From assembly GCA_022360595.1 (NCBI GenBank), contig JAKSCN010000018.1:1-7520 (forward strand): 7,520 nucleotides of DNA, given 5' to 3'. Origin of the DNA: Chromatiales bacterium. GTDB taxonomy: Bacteria; Pseudomonadota; Gammaproteobacteria; Chromatiales; Chromatiaceae. Made by a program: the position numbers and the translations under genes. Position 1 is the stretch's first letter. The number at the start of each line of letters is the position of its first letter. This document shows positions 1-6,839 of this stretch, piece by piece. The notes beneath the pieces were generated by a model. It saw nothing but the letters and a program-made list of their open reading frames with translations. It searched no databases and was not told the DNA's origin.

Positions 1-1623
1 ACTCTCCATTATGGCTATGATGGTAATGGACGACTTACAGGACAGGAGCGATCACAACAGGGTGAGCCGCAAGCTCAGCAGGCCAGCCACGGCTGGCGCT
101 TTGACCCGGCAGGTAACCGCCTGCCCGAACCGCCCTCAGCCCAAGCCCTGGCAGAACAACCGGACTGGCCCACCCGCGTCCGGCAGAACCTGCACAGCAC
201 CACCTTCGATTTTCTCACCCCGGATCTGCGCGAAGAGAGTCAAACCGCGAAGAGCATCGGTGCCTGGGCCGACAACCGCATCGGCCACAACGCCGGGGTG
301 CACTACCGCCATGATGCCTGGGGTAACCGCCGTGAAGCATTGCATCTCAACGGCACACGCCAACAACTGCACTACGACGCCCTGGATCGCCTGACAGAAA
401 TCATCACCCACAGCCCCCAGCCCGAGAGGCCGGATCGGATGAGCCGTACCACTTACCGTTATGACCCGCTGGAGCGGCGGCTCGCTAAAACCACCGACAG
501 CGAGGACGAGAGCTACACCCGCTACTATGGTTGGGACGGTGACCGGCTGGTGCGCGAGGAAGACGAGGAGCAACTGCTCAACACCGTCTACGAACCCGGT
601 AGTTTTATCCCTCTGCTGCGCTTTCGCCGCAGCAAGGCCGGACGGCGCACCATTGCGGGCACCTACGCCGAGGTAGTTAGTGGTGATGACCCTGGCCTTC
701 AGGCACAGATCGAAGCCGAGCTGCACCAACTGCCCGAAGCGACCTGCAATGAGTTTATGCTCACACTCATCAAAGCTTTGCGCGAAATGCCCAACCCTCA
801 ACGTTCAGTCTATTTGCACAGCGGTGAGGGTGAGATCGACATCAATACCTTCACCGAGATCAAACAGCGACTTCAGGCTTCTGATGATGCCCGCATCATC
901 AAACTCGAATACTATCACTGTGACCACCTGGGCACACCGATCGCTTTATCCGACCTGGAGGGCAAAGTGATTTGGCGGGCTGAATACGATCCCTGGGGTA
1001 ATATCCTGGAGGAGTACAACCCGGACAATATCGAACAGTCCATAAGGTTCCAGGGGCAGCAGTACGATGAGGAGAGCGGCTTGCACTACAACCGTCATCG
1101 TTACTACGATCCCAATATAGGGACTTACATCACACAGGATCCCATTGGGTTGCAAGGTGGAGTTAACCTTTATGCTTATGCTGCGAGCAACCCACTTATA
1201 TATACTGATCCAAACGGCCTTGATTGTGTGTACAGTATTTCTGCAGGCACAATGAAATGCACAAATAGCCAAGGGCAAACTACGCACAATTCATCTAACT
1301 GGGTCTCTGGATTAGGCGGCAAATGCCAAAACAATCCGTCTCTAGCATGTATTTCACAATCTGGAGTTGGGTCTATTCCTCCGGGCGACTACACTTCTAC
1401 AGGCATTCCTGCACACAGACAAGGTACAAATACAACTCGTCGAAGTTTGACCCCAGATCCAAATAATAAAATGTACAATAGATCTACTTTTCAAACACAC
1501 TATTGCCCAAATACCAAAACCTGTTCAAATGGTTGTCCATCTCAGCCCGACTGGAAAACAATACAAGACTGGAACAAGTATTTAGACAACAACCCCAATG
1601 AATCCATCAAAGTTGCAAAATAA
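1..1623 (+). CDS. RHS/YD-repeat polymorphic toxin, C-terminal part, with Tlde1-like (DUF2778) toxin tail
   Basis: This frame is open from the first base, so the gene starts upstream and only its last 540 residues are seen. The sequence shows YD-type repeats (such as YDGNGRLTG, HDAWGNRREAL, YDPLERRLAKT), then the conserved end of an RHS core: YYHCDHLGTP from residue 304, RYYDP, QDPIGL, NLYAYAASNP and the boundary DPNGL at 403-407. RHS proteins form a shell around a C-terminal toxin, which is released after this boundary and often delivered by type VI secretion. The 133-residue tail has features of Tlde1/DUF2778 L,D-transpeptidase-like toxins, which attack peptidoglycan in the periplasm: SGLGGKCQNN (436-445), GSIPPGDY (457-464), and FQTH (His500) followed by CSNGC (Cys512), the expected His and Cys active-site pair. 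The tail holds many Cys residues, which fits an oxidising compartment. It is richer in AT than the core, as is usual for exchangeable RHS tails. The RHS call is certain; the toxin class is likely, but rests on motifs only. Confidence 0.9.
   Translation, partial: TLHYGYDGNGRLTGQERSQQGEPQAQQASHGWRFDPAGNRLPEPPSAQALAEQPDWPTRVRQNLHSTTFDFLTPDLREESQTAKSIGAWADNRIGHNAGVHYRHDAWGNRREALHLNGTRQQLHYDALDRLTEIITHSPQPERPDRMSRTTYRYDPLERRLAKTTDSEDESYTRYYGWDGDRLVREEDEEQLLNTVYEPGSFIPLLRFRRSKAGRRTIAGTYAEVVSGDDPGLQAQIEAELHQLPEATCNEFMLTLIKALREMPNPQRSVYLHSGEGEIDINTFTEIKQRLQASDDARIIKLEYYHCDHLGTPIALSDLEGKVIWRAEYDPWGNILEEYNPDNIEQSIRFQGQQYDEESGLHYNRHRYYDPNIGTYITQDPIGLQGGVNLYAYAASNPLIYTDPNGLDCVYSISAGTMKCTNSQGQTTHNSSNWVSGLGGKCQNNPSLACISQSGVGSIPPGDYTSTGIPAHRQGTNTTRRSLTPDPNNKMYNRSTFQTHYCPNTKTCSNGCPSQPDWKTIQDWNKYLDNNPNESIKVAK
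823..1164 (+). repeat. RHS core-end segment, duplicated downstream
   Basis: This stretch of the intact RHS gene runs from the HSGEGEID region to the QDPIGL motif. It is matched by a second copy at about 2155-2494 in the same orientation, offset by about 1.33 kb. By eye about four fifths of the bases agree. Differences are mostly at third codon positions, plus a short gap near the left end and one inserted base in the second copy. The toxin tail and immunity gene lie between the two copies. Confidence 0.8.
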
Positions 1624-1636
1624 ATAGGAAATAGTC

Positions 1637-2086
1637 ATGAAAATCAAATTAGCAGCGTTTTTCATGTTGTTTATTTCTACGTATGCATTTTCTGAAACTA
1701 ATGATGAAAATGTCATCACCTACGGCTATTTGTCGCTAGAATCAGCGATACTTAATTCTATTAAAGACCCTTCTATACCTATCGATACGAGTGGCCTTAT
1801 AGTTTTACTGGGAGATATAGATACAGATAACAGTAGACAGTTGTTGGGTAGATTAACAAATTATTATCTTGGTTCTGCAACAACTGAAGCGCTGGCATAT
1901 TCTATTGCAAAACAAGGGCAAAAAATTTTAGGGCAGTTAAAAGAAAAAATAAAAAATCCAGATAGCTGTGTAGTACAACAACATCAATCAACCTATCGAT
2001 GCCTGACTCTTGAAGAGCGTAACCGATTAATTAAAAAGTACATTAAACTAATCGAATCAGGACAAACAATAGACTATGTAATTTAA
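1637..2086 (+). CDS. Putative periplasmic immunity protein for the RHS-Tlde1 toxin
   Basis: This 149-residue protein begins with a clear signal peptide: a charged MKIK, the hydrophobic stretch LAAFFMLFISTYAF, and a probable cleavage site near residue 19-20. The mature protein is therefore exported. It starts 13 bases after the toxin stop codon. An AGGAAA ribosome site at 1626-1631, five bases before the ATG, supports this start. The mature part looks mainly helical, ends in a Lys/Glu-rich helix (LTLEERNRLIKKYIKLIES), and has two Cys residues 10 positions apart (DSC and YRC) that could form a disulfide. I do not recognise its family. The role is inferred from position and export: immunity proteins sit directly after RHS toxin tails, and a peptidoglycan-attacking Tlde1-type toxin must be neutralised in the periplasm. 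It is AT-rich like the toxin tail, so the pair was probably acquired as one cassette. Confidence 0.7.
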   Translation: MKIKLAAFFMLFISTYAFSETNDENVITYGYLSLESAILNSIKDPSIPIDTSGLIVLLGDIDTDNSRQLLGRLTNYYLGSATTEALAYSIAKQGQKILGQLKEKIKNPDSCVVQQHQSTYRCLTLEERNRLIKKYIKLIESGQTIDYVI

Positions 2087-2138
2087 AGTAAATACTACAA
2101 ACAAAGATCACTGGACAAAGGCTTATCGAATCGCCTAG

Positions 2139-2526
2139 ATAAAATACCACTCTTCTCTGCATCCCAGTGAAGACGAGATCGACAGCGACATCAAGCAGCG
2201 CCTGCAGGCCTCTGACGATGCCCGCATCATCGAACTGGAGTACTACCACTGTGACCATCTGGGCACGCCGATCGCCCTCTCCGATCTGAGAGGCAACGTC
2301 ATCTGGCAGGCCGAATACGATCCGTGGGGCAATATGATCAAGGAATACAACCCGGACAACATCGAACAGACGATCCGCTTCCAAGCGGCAGCAGTACGAT
2401 GAAGAGAGTGGCTTGCATTACAACCGCCACCGTTACTACGATCCCCATATCGGGGCCTATATCACACAAGACCCGATCGGGTTGAAGGGAGGTGACCTTT
2501 CCCCATCTTTAGTACCACAGCCTTGA
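2139..2526 (+). pseudogene. Orphan RHS core-end fragment, frameshifted and lacking a toxin
   Basis: From about 2155 the frame reads HPSEDEID, DIKQRLQASDDARII, YYHCDHLGTPIALSDL and AEYDPWGN, closely matching residues 275-350 of the intact RHS protein upstream. Around 2382-2388 one extra base, in CAAGCGG where the intact copy has CAGGGG, shifts the frame and makes a TGA at 2400. In the shifted frame the match continues as QQYDEESGLHYNRHRYYDP and ITQDPIGLKGG. It then departs from RHS sequence and stops at 2524-2526 without the NLYAY motif, the DPNGL boundary or a toxin tail. No start codon or ribosome site precedes it, and a stop lies in frame at 2136. It is best read as a displaced RHS 3' end left by recombination, with its own toxin cassette lost. 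Confidence 0.85.
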
Positions 2527-2614
2527 TGAGATTTCGCATAAATTTATGCCGCCTGCTTTGCGAATGCAACCGGTGGCAGGTAATTCAATGAACTGTGTGG
2601 CCGAATATGATTGT

Positions 2615-2629
2615 AGTGGCTTCGCCACT
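2615..2629. repeat. Short perfect hairpin, 6-bp arms
   Basis: AGTGGC and GCCACT are separated by TTC. It lies between the RHS fragment and the 3' end of the convergent DUF6933-like gene. No T-run follows on either strand, so a factor-independent terminator is not supported; the structure may be chance or a weak processing site. Confidence 0.3.
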
Positions 2630-2662
2630 GCTCTATTTCAGCGTTGGCTTGCCTGGCTGTAT

Positions 2663-2686
2663 GAATCCAAGGCCCACACTGGATTC
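2663..2686. repeat. Inverted repeat GAATCCA / TGGATTC
   Basis: Seven-base perfect arms (2663-2669 and 2680-2686) surround ten bases. The motif GAATCCA...TGGATTCCTG resembles the ends of short dispersed palindromic repeats found between genes in many proteobacteria. Only one copy is seen in this window, so that assignment is a guess. Confidence 0.3.
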
Positions 2687-2709
2687 CTGACTCCCCTCCT
2701 TTCTAAGGT

Positions 2710-3219
2710 TCAATGTTGTTTTCCTCTCTCACTCAACAACGCATAAAGGCTTTTCCAGGGATACTCATAACCAATCGCTTTAAAGGGTATCTTATTGATG
2801 TGTACCCGCAGCTCATCAATATCCGTGTAATCCAGTCCACCTTCACAGGCTATCTGATCCTCAACATGAAAAGCCATATCATTCATTGAACCCAACACAC
2901 TGCGACTATTGGTTTTGGCATAAGTGATATACCGACTCAAATCAAGCATGCGTTCAATCTGCAGTTGTTCAAAATCGAACAGGCGCAAAGCACGGAACAG
3001 CGCCTGGCCGAACACCATATCCATAGCATCAAAATCGGGGCACTTAAGCCCCGCCACAAAGAGAGAGAAAAGTGTCTTGTCATGGGTAAAGAGCACACAC
3101 TTGCGCCTGTCGATACGCAGTAGGTTGGCGTGCCAGCTTCCCACCTCGCTCAGCACGCCAGGCTCTTCAGGAGTAATACGTAGCTCTTTAATGAGCTTCT
3201 GGGTGCAGCGGATAATCAT
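2710..3219 (-). CDS. DUF6933-like protein, function unknown
   Basis: This 169-residue soluble protein has no signal peptide or membrane segment. It begins MIIRCTQKLIKEL and carries a conserved-looking stretch around GSWHANLLRIDRRKCVLFT (residues 27-45) followed by HDKTLFSLFVAGLK. A second motif, SRSVLGSMNDMAFHVE, lies near residues 104-119. This combination (RCTQKLxKEL, WHANLxxxxRRKCVLFxxDKT, RSVLGSMNDM) is what I recall of the DUF6933 family, whose activity I do not know; no catalytic motif stands out. The length fits a complete single-domain protein. The ATG at 3219 is the natural start because family similarity begins there, although no strong ribosome site precedes it. It stands alone: convergent with the RHS fragment on one side and divergent from the broken gene at 3570 on the other. 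Nothing visible ties it functionally to the RHS cassette or the nuclease operon. Confidence 0.75.
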   Translation of the reverse strand: MIIRCTQKLIKELRITPEEPGVLSEVGSWHANLLRIDRRKCVLFTHDKTLFSLFVAGLKCPDFDAMDMVFGQALFRALRLFDFEQLQIERMLDLSRYITYAKTNSRSVLGSMNDMAFHVEDQIACEGGLDYTDIDELRVHINKIPFKAIGYEYPWKSLYALLSERGKQH

Positions 3220-3267
3220 CTATATTCAGTTCTTATCTATTAGAGGTTTACTTTGGTTCTATTTATC

Positions 3268-3299
3268 GTAGCGCACTCACACTCTCATCTGTGCGCTAC
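3268..3299. repeat. Perfect 9-bp inverted repeat upstream of the DUF6933-like gene
   Basis: GTAGCGCAC (3268-3276) and GTGCGCTAC (3291-3299) are exact reverse complements separated by 14 bases. The near arm is 48 bases upstream of the start at 3219, where an operator could lie. On the + strand a TTTTT run begins 12 bases past the right arm, which is too far for a standard intrinsic terminator. It could be a repressor site or a recombination remnant; the sequence does not decide. Confidence 0.5.
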
Positions 3300-3560
3300 T
3301 GTTCAGAAGTTTTTACTCTGCCCCCAATCATCGATAGTGCGGGCTTTCTTTTTTATACAGTTCCCCCTGACAGCACCTCCCTCACCACAAGCTCGCCAAT
3401 GGAAAAGTAGGTTTCATGTCACATCAAAAGGTTATGGGTTACCCCTGGAGATGGTTAGAATATCAACGCTCGCCAGCTGTCCTATTCGGACATTGAATCC
3501 CCTTGGTCTGCTTATTGCCCCCTGATAAAACGCTGGGATCGTTACCACCAAGACTTACGC

Positions 3561-3564
3561 GGAG
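3561..3564 (+). promoter_or_regulatory. Ribosome binding site GGAG of the broken gene
   Basis: GGAG lies five bases before the ATG at 3570. It marks the original start of the nonsense-interrupted reading frame and supports the view that this was once an expressed gene. Confidence 0.6.
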
Positions 3565-3569
3565 TTCAT

Positions 3570-3893
3570 ATGAACGAACCAACCTTTCTCAACTTCTGAA
3601 AACAGGCCATAAAGTTGGCAGGGCCCCAAAACTTCTCAGTCACCGAGCCCTTCATTAACGAAATCACAGATAAAGAACAACTCAAGCCAGCCTTCGAAGT
3701 CATTGGCGCTTAGATTGACACAATGTCCCCAAGCCAAACCCAGTTCATTATCGCTATCTGTTCATTTTATAGCGACAGTTTGGTGAAGCGACTTCTTGGT
3801 CCCATTCCTAGTACATCCGACCTGGCGTATTGACTGGATGACTCGCAGCTCGACAAACTGTTCGACCTGATGAAAACCTACCATGGCTGGTGA
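3570..3893 (+). pseudogene. Small gene of unknown function broken by three nonsense codons
   Basis: One frame runs from the ATG at 3570 to a TGA at 3891-3893 (107 codons plus stop). It is interrupted only by TGA at 3597, TAG at 3711 and TGA at 3831, with no frameshift. The product would read as ordinary soluble protein: MNEPTFLNF[stop]KQAIKLAGPQNF, then INEITDKEQLKPAFEVIGA[stop]IDTMSPSQTQF, FYSDSLVKRLLGPIPSTSDLAY[stop]LDDSQLDKLFDLMKTYHGW. A GGAG site precedes the ATG. Each internal stop is one base from TGG, and Trp would fit each context (NFWKQ, GAWID, AYWLD), so G-to-A change at three Trp codons is a simple account; CAG or CGA origins are also possible. I do not recognise the family. It is convergent with the helicase gene, whose stop lies eight bases beyond. 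Decay after loss of selection is the likely reading; suppression or recoding is much less likely because neighbouring genes use TGA and TAA as normal stops. Confidence 0.7.
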
Positions 3894-3901
3894 ATACCGT
3901 A

Positions 3902-5773
3902 TCACGTAACCGAGGATCGCGCTGGAACCTGGTCGACCGCTTGTAGCTCTACTAGAAATCGCGTTTCCTGATGACCAGTAACAAGCAGCTTTTCTGTGGA
4001 ACGCGTCAGCGCCACATAGAGCAGCTTCGCCTCTGCTGCCTCATCTGCTGACTCCACAGGCATGTATCCCACGCCAGCAACCGCAACCACTGGAAACTCG
4101 AGTCCTTTGCTGCTGTGCATCGTCATCAACTTGATGGCTTGCTCCGACGGCTTGAACTGCTTCTTTGACTTCGACGTCCCCAACCACTGGGTCGGAACGT
4201 TCTCTGCCTGAAGTGCCGCGTTGAGCTTTTCTCCCATCCAGTTACTGCGATACGACACGCACATATCGCCCCAGGGAACCTGTTTTTCCTCGTGAAGGCG
4301 CCTGAACAAATAAGCAATGTATCGCGCTTCCTGCTCAAGACTATCAAAAAGCTTCACCACAGGCGGCGGGCCGTGTCGGCCAGCCGACTCTGGTTCAACC
4401 AGCGGCACATGATCTTCGTCTTTGTCGTCTGCCTTGAGATAGTGTGTCGCAAACTTATAGGCAAACCACAGAATTTCATCGGTATTGCGATAGTTCATCT
4501 TCAATACCGAGGTCCTTCCTCGGGCCTGAATACCAACGCTTGAGAGACTGAAGTCGAGTTGAGACTTTTTGTTATAGATAGACTGCGCATCGTCATAGAG
4601 CAGCAGCAGTGAATCGGTGTCTGGGTCTACCATACCAACGACCAACTCCAGCCAATCTGGCTCGAAGTCATGACCCTCATCGATCATCACCGCGTCATAC
4701 TGGCCCTTAGGAATTTTGCCCTGCTCTACAGCGCCGATCACCGTCTCCACCAGATGATCAAAGTAGTTATTGCCCGCCTTGGGCTTATCCACGTGATACG
4801 CCCGAAGCTGCTCCCCACACCAATCATGGAAGTGGTAGACATTGACCTTATCGCCAATGCCCTTGTCTGCAATCAGCTCTCTGAGCTTCGCCGCCAGCGT
4901 GATGTTGTAGCAAAGTACAAGAATGGGCTTATTGAGCAGCTTCGCCAAATGCAGGCAGCGATACCCCAATATCAATGTCTTGCCCGAACCGGCAACCCCA
5001 TGAATGACGCGATGCCCCTCGCCCAGGCTTTTCGCAAGCAGCTCTTGCTGCTTATCCATCACGCGCATGATGTCGGGAATGACAACCTCGAGGTCGGATT
5101 CATCTTCGTGCGCTTCGCCGCCGCCGAATAAATCCCCTCCTGGCGGATTGACTCGCACCTCGGGAAACAGGTGCCAGCGAATACGATCGATCTGAGGAAG
5201 ACTCAACGGTGTCGAAAACTGAAAGTTGAACATATTCCAAAGGCGCTCCTGAAACGCCTCGGGATCAACACTCTCAGTCATCTCATCCTTGCAGATCGTC
5301 TGGTGTGCCGGGATAACTTCTCCCAGGTTGGTTGAATCAAATTGCTTCCGGGTGATGCCGCTCAGCACAACCCCGAAACCATAAGGAAATACCAAGTTCC
5401 CCTTGTACTTACCTGACTGGTGGCAAAGCTGGGGATCTTTCTGCAACTGGTTAACCAGCTGATATGAACATTGCCGAACCTGCTCGATGGGGTTGCTAAC
5501 GGTTTTTAGGCCATTCGAGGTGAATATTGTTGCAGAAACCTTATCCACACTCTGAATTGTGTCAAGCTTCCAGTCCTTAACCTCAAGCAGCAACAGACCA
5601 CGCCCCGGGTGAAGAATGATGAAATCCGAATACCGCTGTTGTTTTCCGACGGGAATTTCATACCAACAGAGATAATCATCTTCTAAATGAGATCCCAGGC
5701 GCCGAGCAAAGCGCCGCTCCCCGGATTGCATCCGCCTGGCACAACTACTGTATGAAGGAATCAGGTCTGCCAT
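3902..5773 (-). CDS. NERD nuclease-domain / superfamily 1 (UvrD-like) helicase fusion
   Basis: This 623-residue protein joins an N-terminal NERD domain to an SF1 helicase. The NERD part (about 15-135) has the expected nuclease residues: Glu19 in GERRFARRL, Asp50 in RYSDFIIL, and Glu64 and Lys66 in LLLLEVKDWK. The helicase (about 236-606) shows a Q-motif-like MDKQQELLAKSL, Walker A GVAGSGKT (259-266), Walker B MIDEGHD (363-369), motif III YDDAQSIY (393-400), motif IV NYRNTDEI (427-434), motif V TMHSSKGLEF (551-560) and motif VI LLYVALTRSTEKL (584-596). All key residues are present, so an active ATP-driven DNA translocase with a nuclease end is expected. An acidic, Gly-rich linker at 211-228 separates the halves. 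AAAGGAG nine bases upstream supports the start. It is the last gene of the three-gene nuclease operon, 39 bases after the Mrr-type gene. NERD helicases are common in phage-defence regions; a role in DNA restriction or repair is inferred. Confidence 0.9.
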   Translation of the reverse strand: MADLIPSYSSCARRMQSGERRFARRLGSHLEDDYLCWYEIPVGKQQRYSDFIILHPGRGLLLLEVKDWKLDTIQSVDKVSATIFTSNGLKTVSNPIEQVRQCSYQLVNQLQKDPQLCHQSGKYKGNLVFPYGFGVVLSGITRKQFDSTNLGEVIPAHQTICKDEMTESVDPEAFQERLWNMFNFQFSTPLSLPQIDRIRWHLFPEVRVNPPGGDLFGGGEAHEDESDLEVVIPDIMRVMDKQQELLAKSLGEGHRVIHGVAGSGKTLILGYRCLHLAKLLNKPILVLCYNITLAAKLRELIADKGIGDKVNVYHFHDWCGEQLRAYHVDKPKAGNNYFDHLVETVIGAVEQGKIPKGQYDAVMIDEGHDFEPDWLELVVGMVDPDTDSLLLLYDDAQSIYNKKSQLDFSLSSVGIQARGRTSVLKMNYRNTDEILWFAYKFATHYLKADDKDEDHVPLVEPESAGRHGPPPVVKLFDSLEQEARYIAYLFRRLHEEKQVPWGDMCVSYRSNWMGEKLNAALQAENVPTQWLGTSKSKKQFKPSEQAIKLMTMHSSKGLEFPVVAVAGVGYMPVESADEAAEAKLLYVALTRSTEKLLVTGHQETRFLVELQAVDQVPARSSVT

Positions 5774-5782
5774 CCGTGCCTA

Positions 5783-5789
5783 CTCCTTT
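5783..5789 (-). promoter_or_regulatory. Ribosome binding site of the NERD-helicase gene
   Basis: On the - strand AAAGGAG lies nine bases before the ATG at 5773. It is the strongest ribosome site in the operon and lies in the 39-base gap after the Mrr-type gene, so the helicase is translated independently but probably from a shared transcript. Confidence 0.7.
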
Positions 5790-5812
5790 AGAGTGTTTCT
5801 CCTCGCAATAAA

Positions 5813-6805
5813 TCAAATCGGCCAATAAAGCCTCTTCAATGGCACCATCTGTTTGGTATCCATATCCAGTTGCTCATAGTGCTCAAGCAACGCCTGGACA
5901 AGCTCATCGAGAGTCATGAGGGTCAACGGAATATTGGCCCGCTCCGTTTCATAGTAAGCGTCTTTACTGAATCCGCCGGTGCTCACGTACAGCCCCTTGT
6001 CATCAGAATGACGACCACCAAGAAAGCTTCGAATATCCGAAGATCCCATTGCACCACTTCGATGCTTGACTTCGACGGCTATCCTGGGGCTTTCAAAACC
6101 AAACCCATCTGGTGAAGCAACAATGTCCTTTCCTCGATCAGGGCCAACGGCAGATACGCGAGTCTTGTAACCCATGGCACGAAGAATACCGGCGACCAAC
6201 TCTTGCATCTGTTCCCAATCAAGCTGTGAAACGCGGTCCTTTATAAACTCCAATGCTTTGTCTTCAACATCCTCGAGAAGATCCTCTTCCGACTCATCGC
6301 TGGATTCGCCATCAGCTCCCGGAACCTTCTTGCCGGCTAATATGGCTTCAATCTCTTTGGCAACATGATTGGGAACCATGAACAGCGTCGATATTGCACC
6401 GAGAGAATTTTTAGCCGAAGTCGACAACAGATCTCGACTTACCTCGCCGATCCATTTAACCGCCCTGATATGGGGGAAACCTTCGATTTTTCTTGATTGG
6501 TACTGATAGCCGCTGATAACACTGGCGACAGGATAAACGCGACGTTTTGGATCGTAGGTTAAGACACGGTCACCCTCAGATATCTCATGAGCAAAACGGT
6601 AGAGCTGCCCAGCCGACGCCGTTTGCTTCCCAGGCTTCCAGTCAGGCCAGGCCTCCTTAACCAGCTCAAGTATTTGTTGTCGTGAGCTGTGTGCTGAGAG
6701 ATCGGGCAACAAATCCCAGCCAACGCCAATCAAATCGTTCTCAAGAAACTCATCTATACGAGCCGCCCCGCGGCCTGCTCTAACGACCCATGTCTTGTTA
6801 GTCAT
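5813..6805 (-). CDS. Mrr-type restriction endonuclease with N-terminal PUA/EVE-like domain
   Basis: With the start chosen here the protein has 330 residues. An in-frame ATG at 6850 would add 15, but those residues are not domain-like and overlap the HNH gene, while the ATG at 6805 has a GAGGGAG site eight bases upstream. The N-terminal part (about 4-145) begins WVVRAGRGAARIDEFLENDL and continues IGVGWDLL, GDRVLTYDPKRRVYPVASV. This pattern is typical of PUA/EVE-like domains, which in some restriction proteins bind modified bases. An acidic linker follows (165-182, rich in Glu, Asp and Ser). The C-terminal Mrr catalytic domain shows QELVAGILRAMGY (201-213), GPDRGKDI with Asp227, EVKHR with Glu245 and Lys247, and the family's GLYVSTGGFSKDA (271-283). 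The PD-(D/E)XK site looks intact. It sits between the HNH and NERD-helicase genes on the same strand, 34 bases after the first. Restriction of modified DNA is a reasonable inference; the N-terminal assignment is the less certain half. Confidence 0.87.
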   Translation of the reverse strand: MTNKTWVVRAGRGAARIDEFLENDLIGVGWDLLPDLSAHSSRQQILELVKEAWPDWKPGKQTASAGQLYRFAHEISEGDRVLTYDPKRRVYPVASVISGYQYQSRKIEGFPHIRAVKWIGEVSRDLLSTSAKNSLGAISTLFMVPNHVAKEIEAILAGKKVPGADGESSDESEEDLLEDVEDKALEFIKDRVSQLDWEQMQELVAGILRAMGYKTRVSAVGPDRGKDIVASPDGFGFESPRIAVEVKHRSGAMGSSDIRSFLGGRHSDDKGLYVSTGGFSKDAYYETERANIPLTLMTLDELVQALLEHYEQLDMDTKQMVPLKRLYWPI

Positions 6806-6813
6806 TCTTGATT

Positions 6814-6820
6814 CTCCCTC
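6814..6820 (-). promoter_or_regulatory. Ribosome binding site that fixes the Mrr-type gene start
   Basis: On the - strand GAGGGAG ends eight bases before the ATG at 6805. The alternative upstream ATG at 6850 has no comparable site, so the shorter 330-residue product is preferred. Confidence 0.7.
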
Positions 6821-6839
6821 ACCCCTTCTCTTCGAATCG

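Larger units (their letters stand above)
3220..3569. other. Non-coding stretch between divergent genes
   Basis: These 350 bases hold the upstream region of the DUF6933-like gene and of the broken gene at 3570. I see one strong inverted repeat (3268-3299) and no RNA gene. A + strand frame starting at 3253 could encode 90 residues, but its composition is not protein-like and it has no ribosome site. From 3459 the frame of the broken gene is open upstream of its start, reading for example SYSDIESPWSAYC, so a little more decayed coding sequence may be present here. Confidence 0.5.

Noticed and set aside
136..801. Long open frame (221 residues) on the - strand
   Set aside because: It lies wholly antisense to the RHS gene, whose YD-repeat sequence is unmistakable. 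High GC in the RHS core keeps the opposite frame open by chance.
2546..2746. Possible 66-residue + strand gene
   Set aside because: No ribosome site, no protein-like pattern, and its end overlaps the convergent DUF6933-like gene. It covers two small inverted repeats, which points to intergenic DNA.
3253..3525. Possible 90-residue + strand gene
   Set aside because: Composition is rich in Pro, Ser and His without domain signs, there is no ribosome site, and it runs through the inverted repeat at 3268-3299.
3570..3893. Genome-wide reading of TGA as Trp
   Set aside because: The window's other genes end at ordinary stops: TGA for the DUF6933-like and helicase genes, TAA for the RHS and HNH genes. 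Codes reassigning TGA are not expected in this kind of organism, and TAG is also involved.
4670..5131. Open frame of 153 residues on the + strand
   Set aside because: It is antisense to the helicase motifs, including Walker A and Walker B, and has no ribosome site or recognisable domain.
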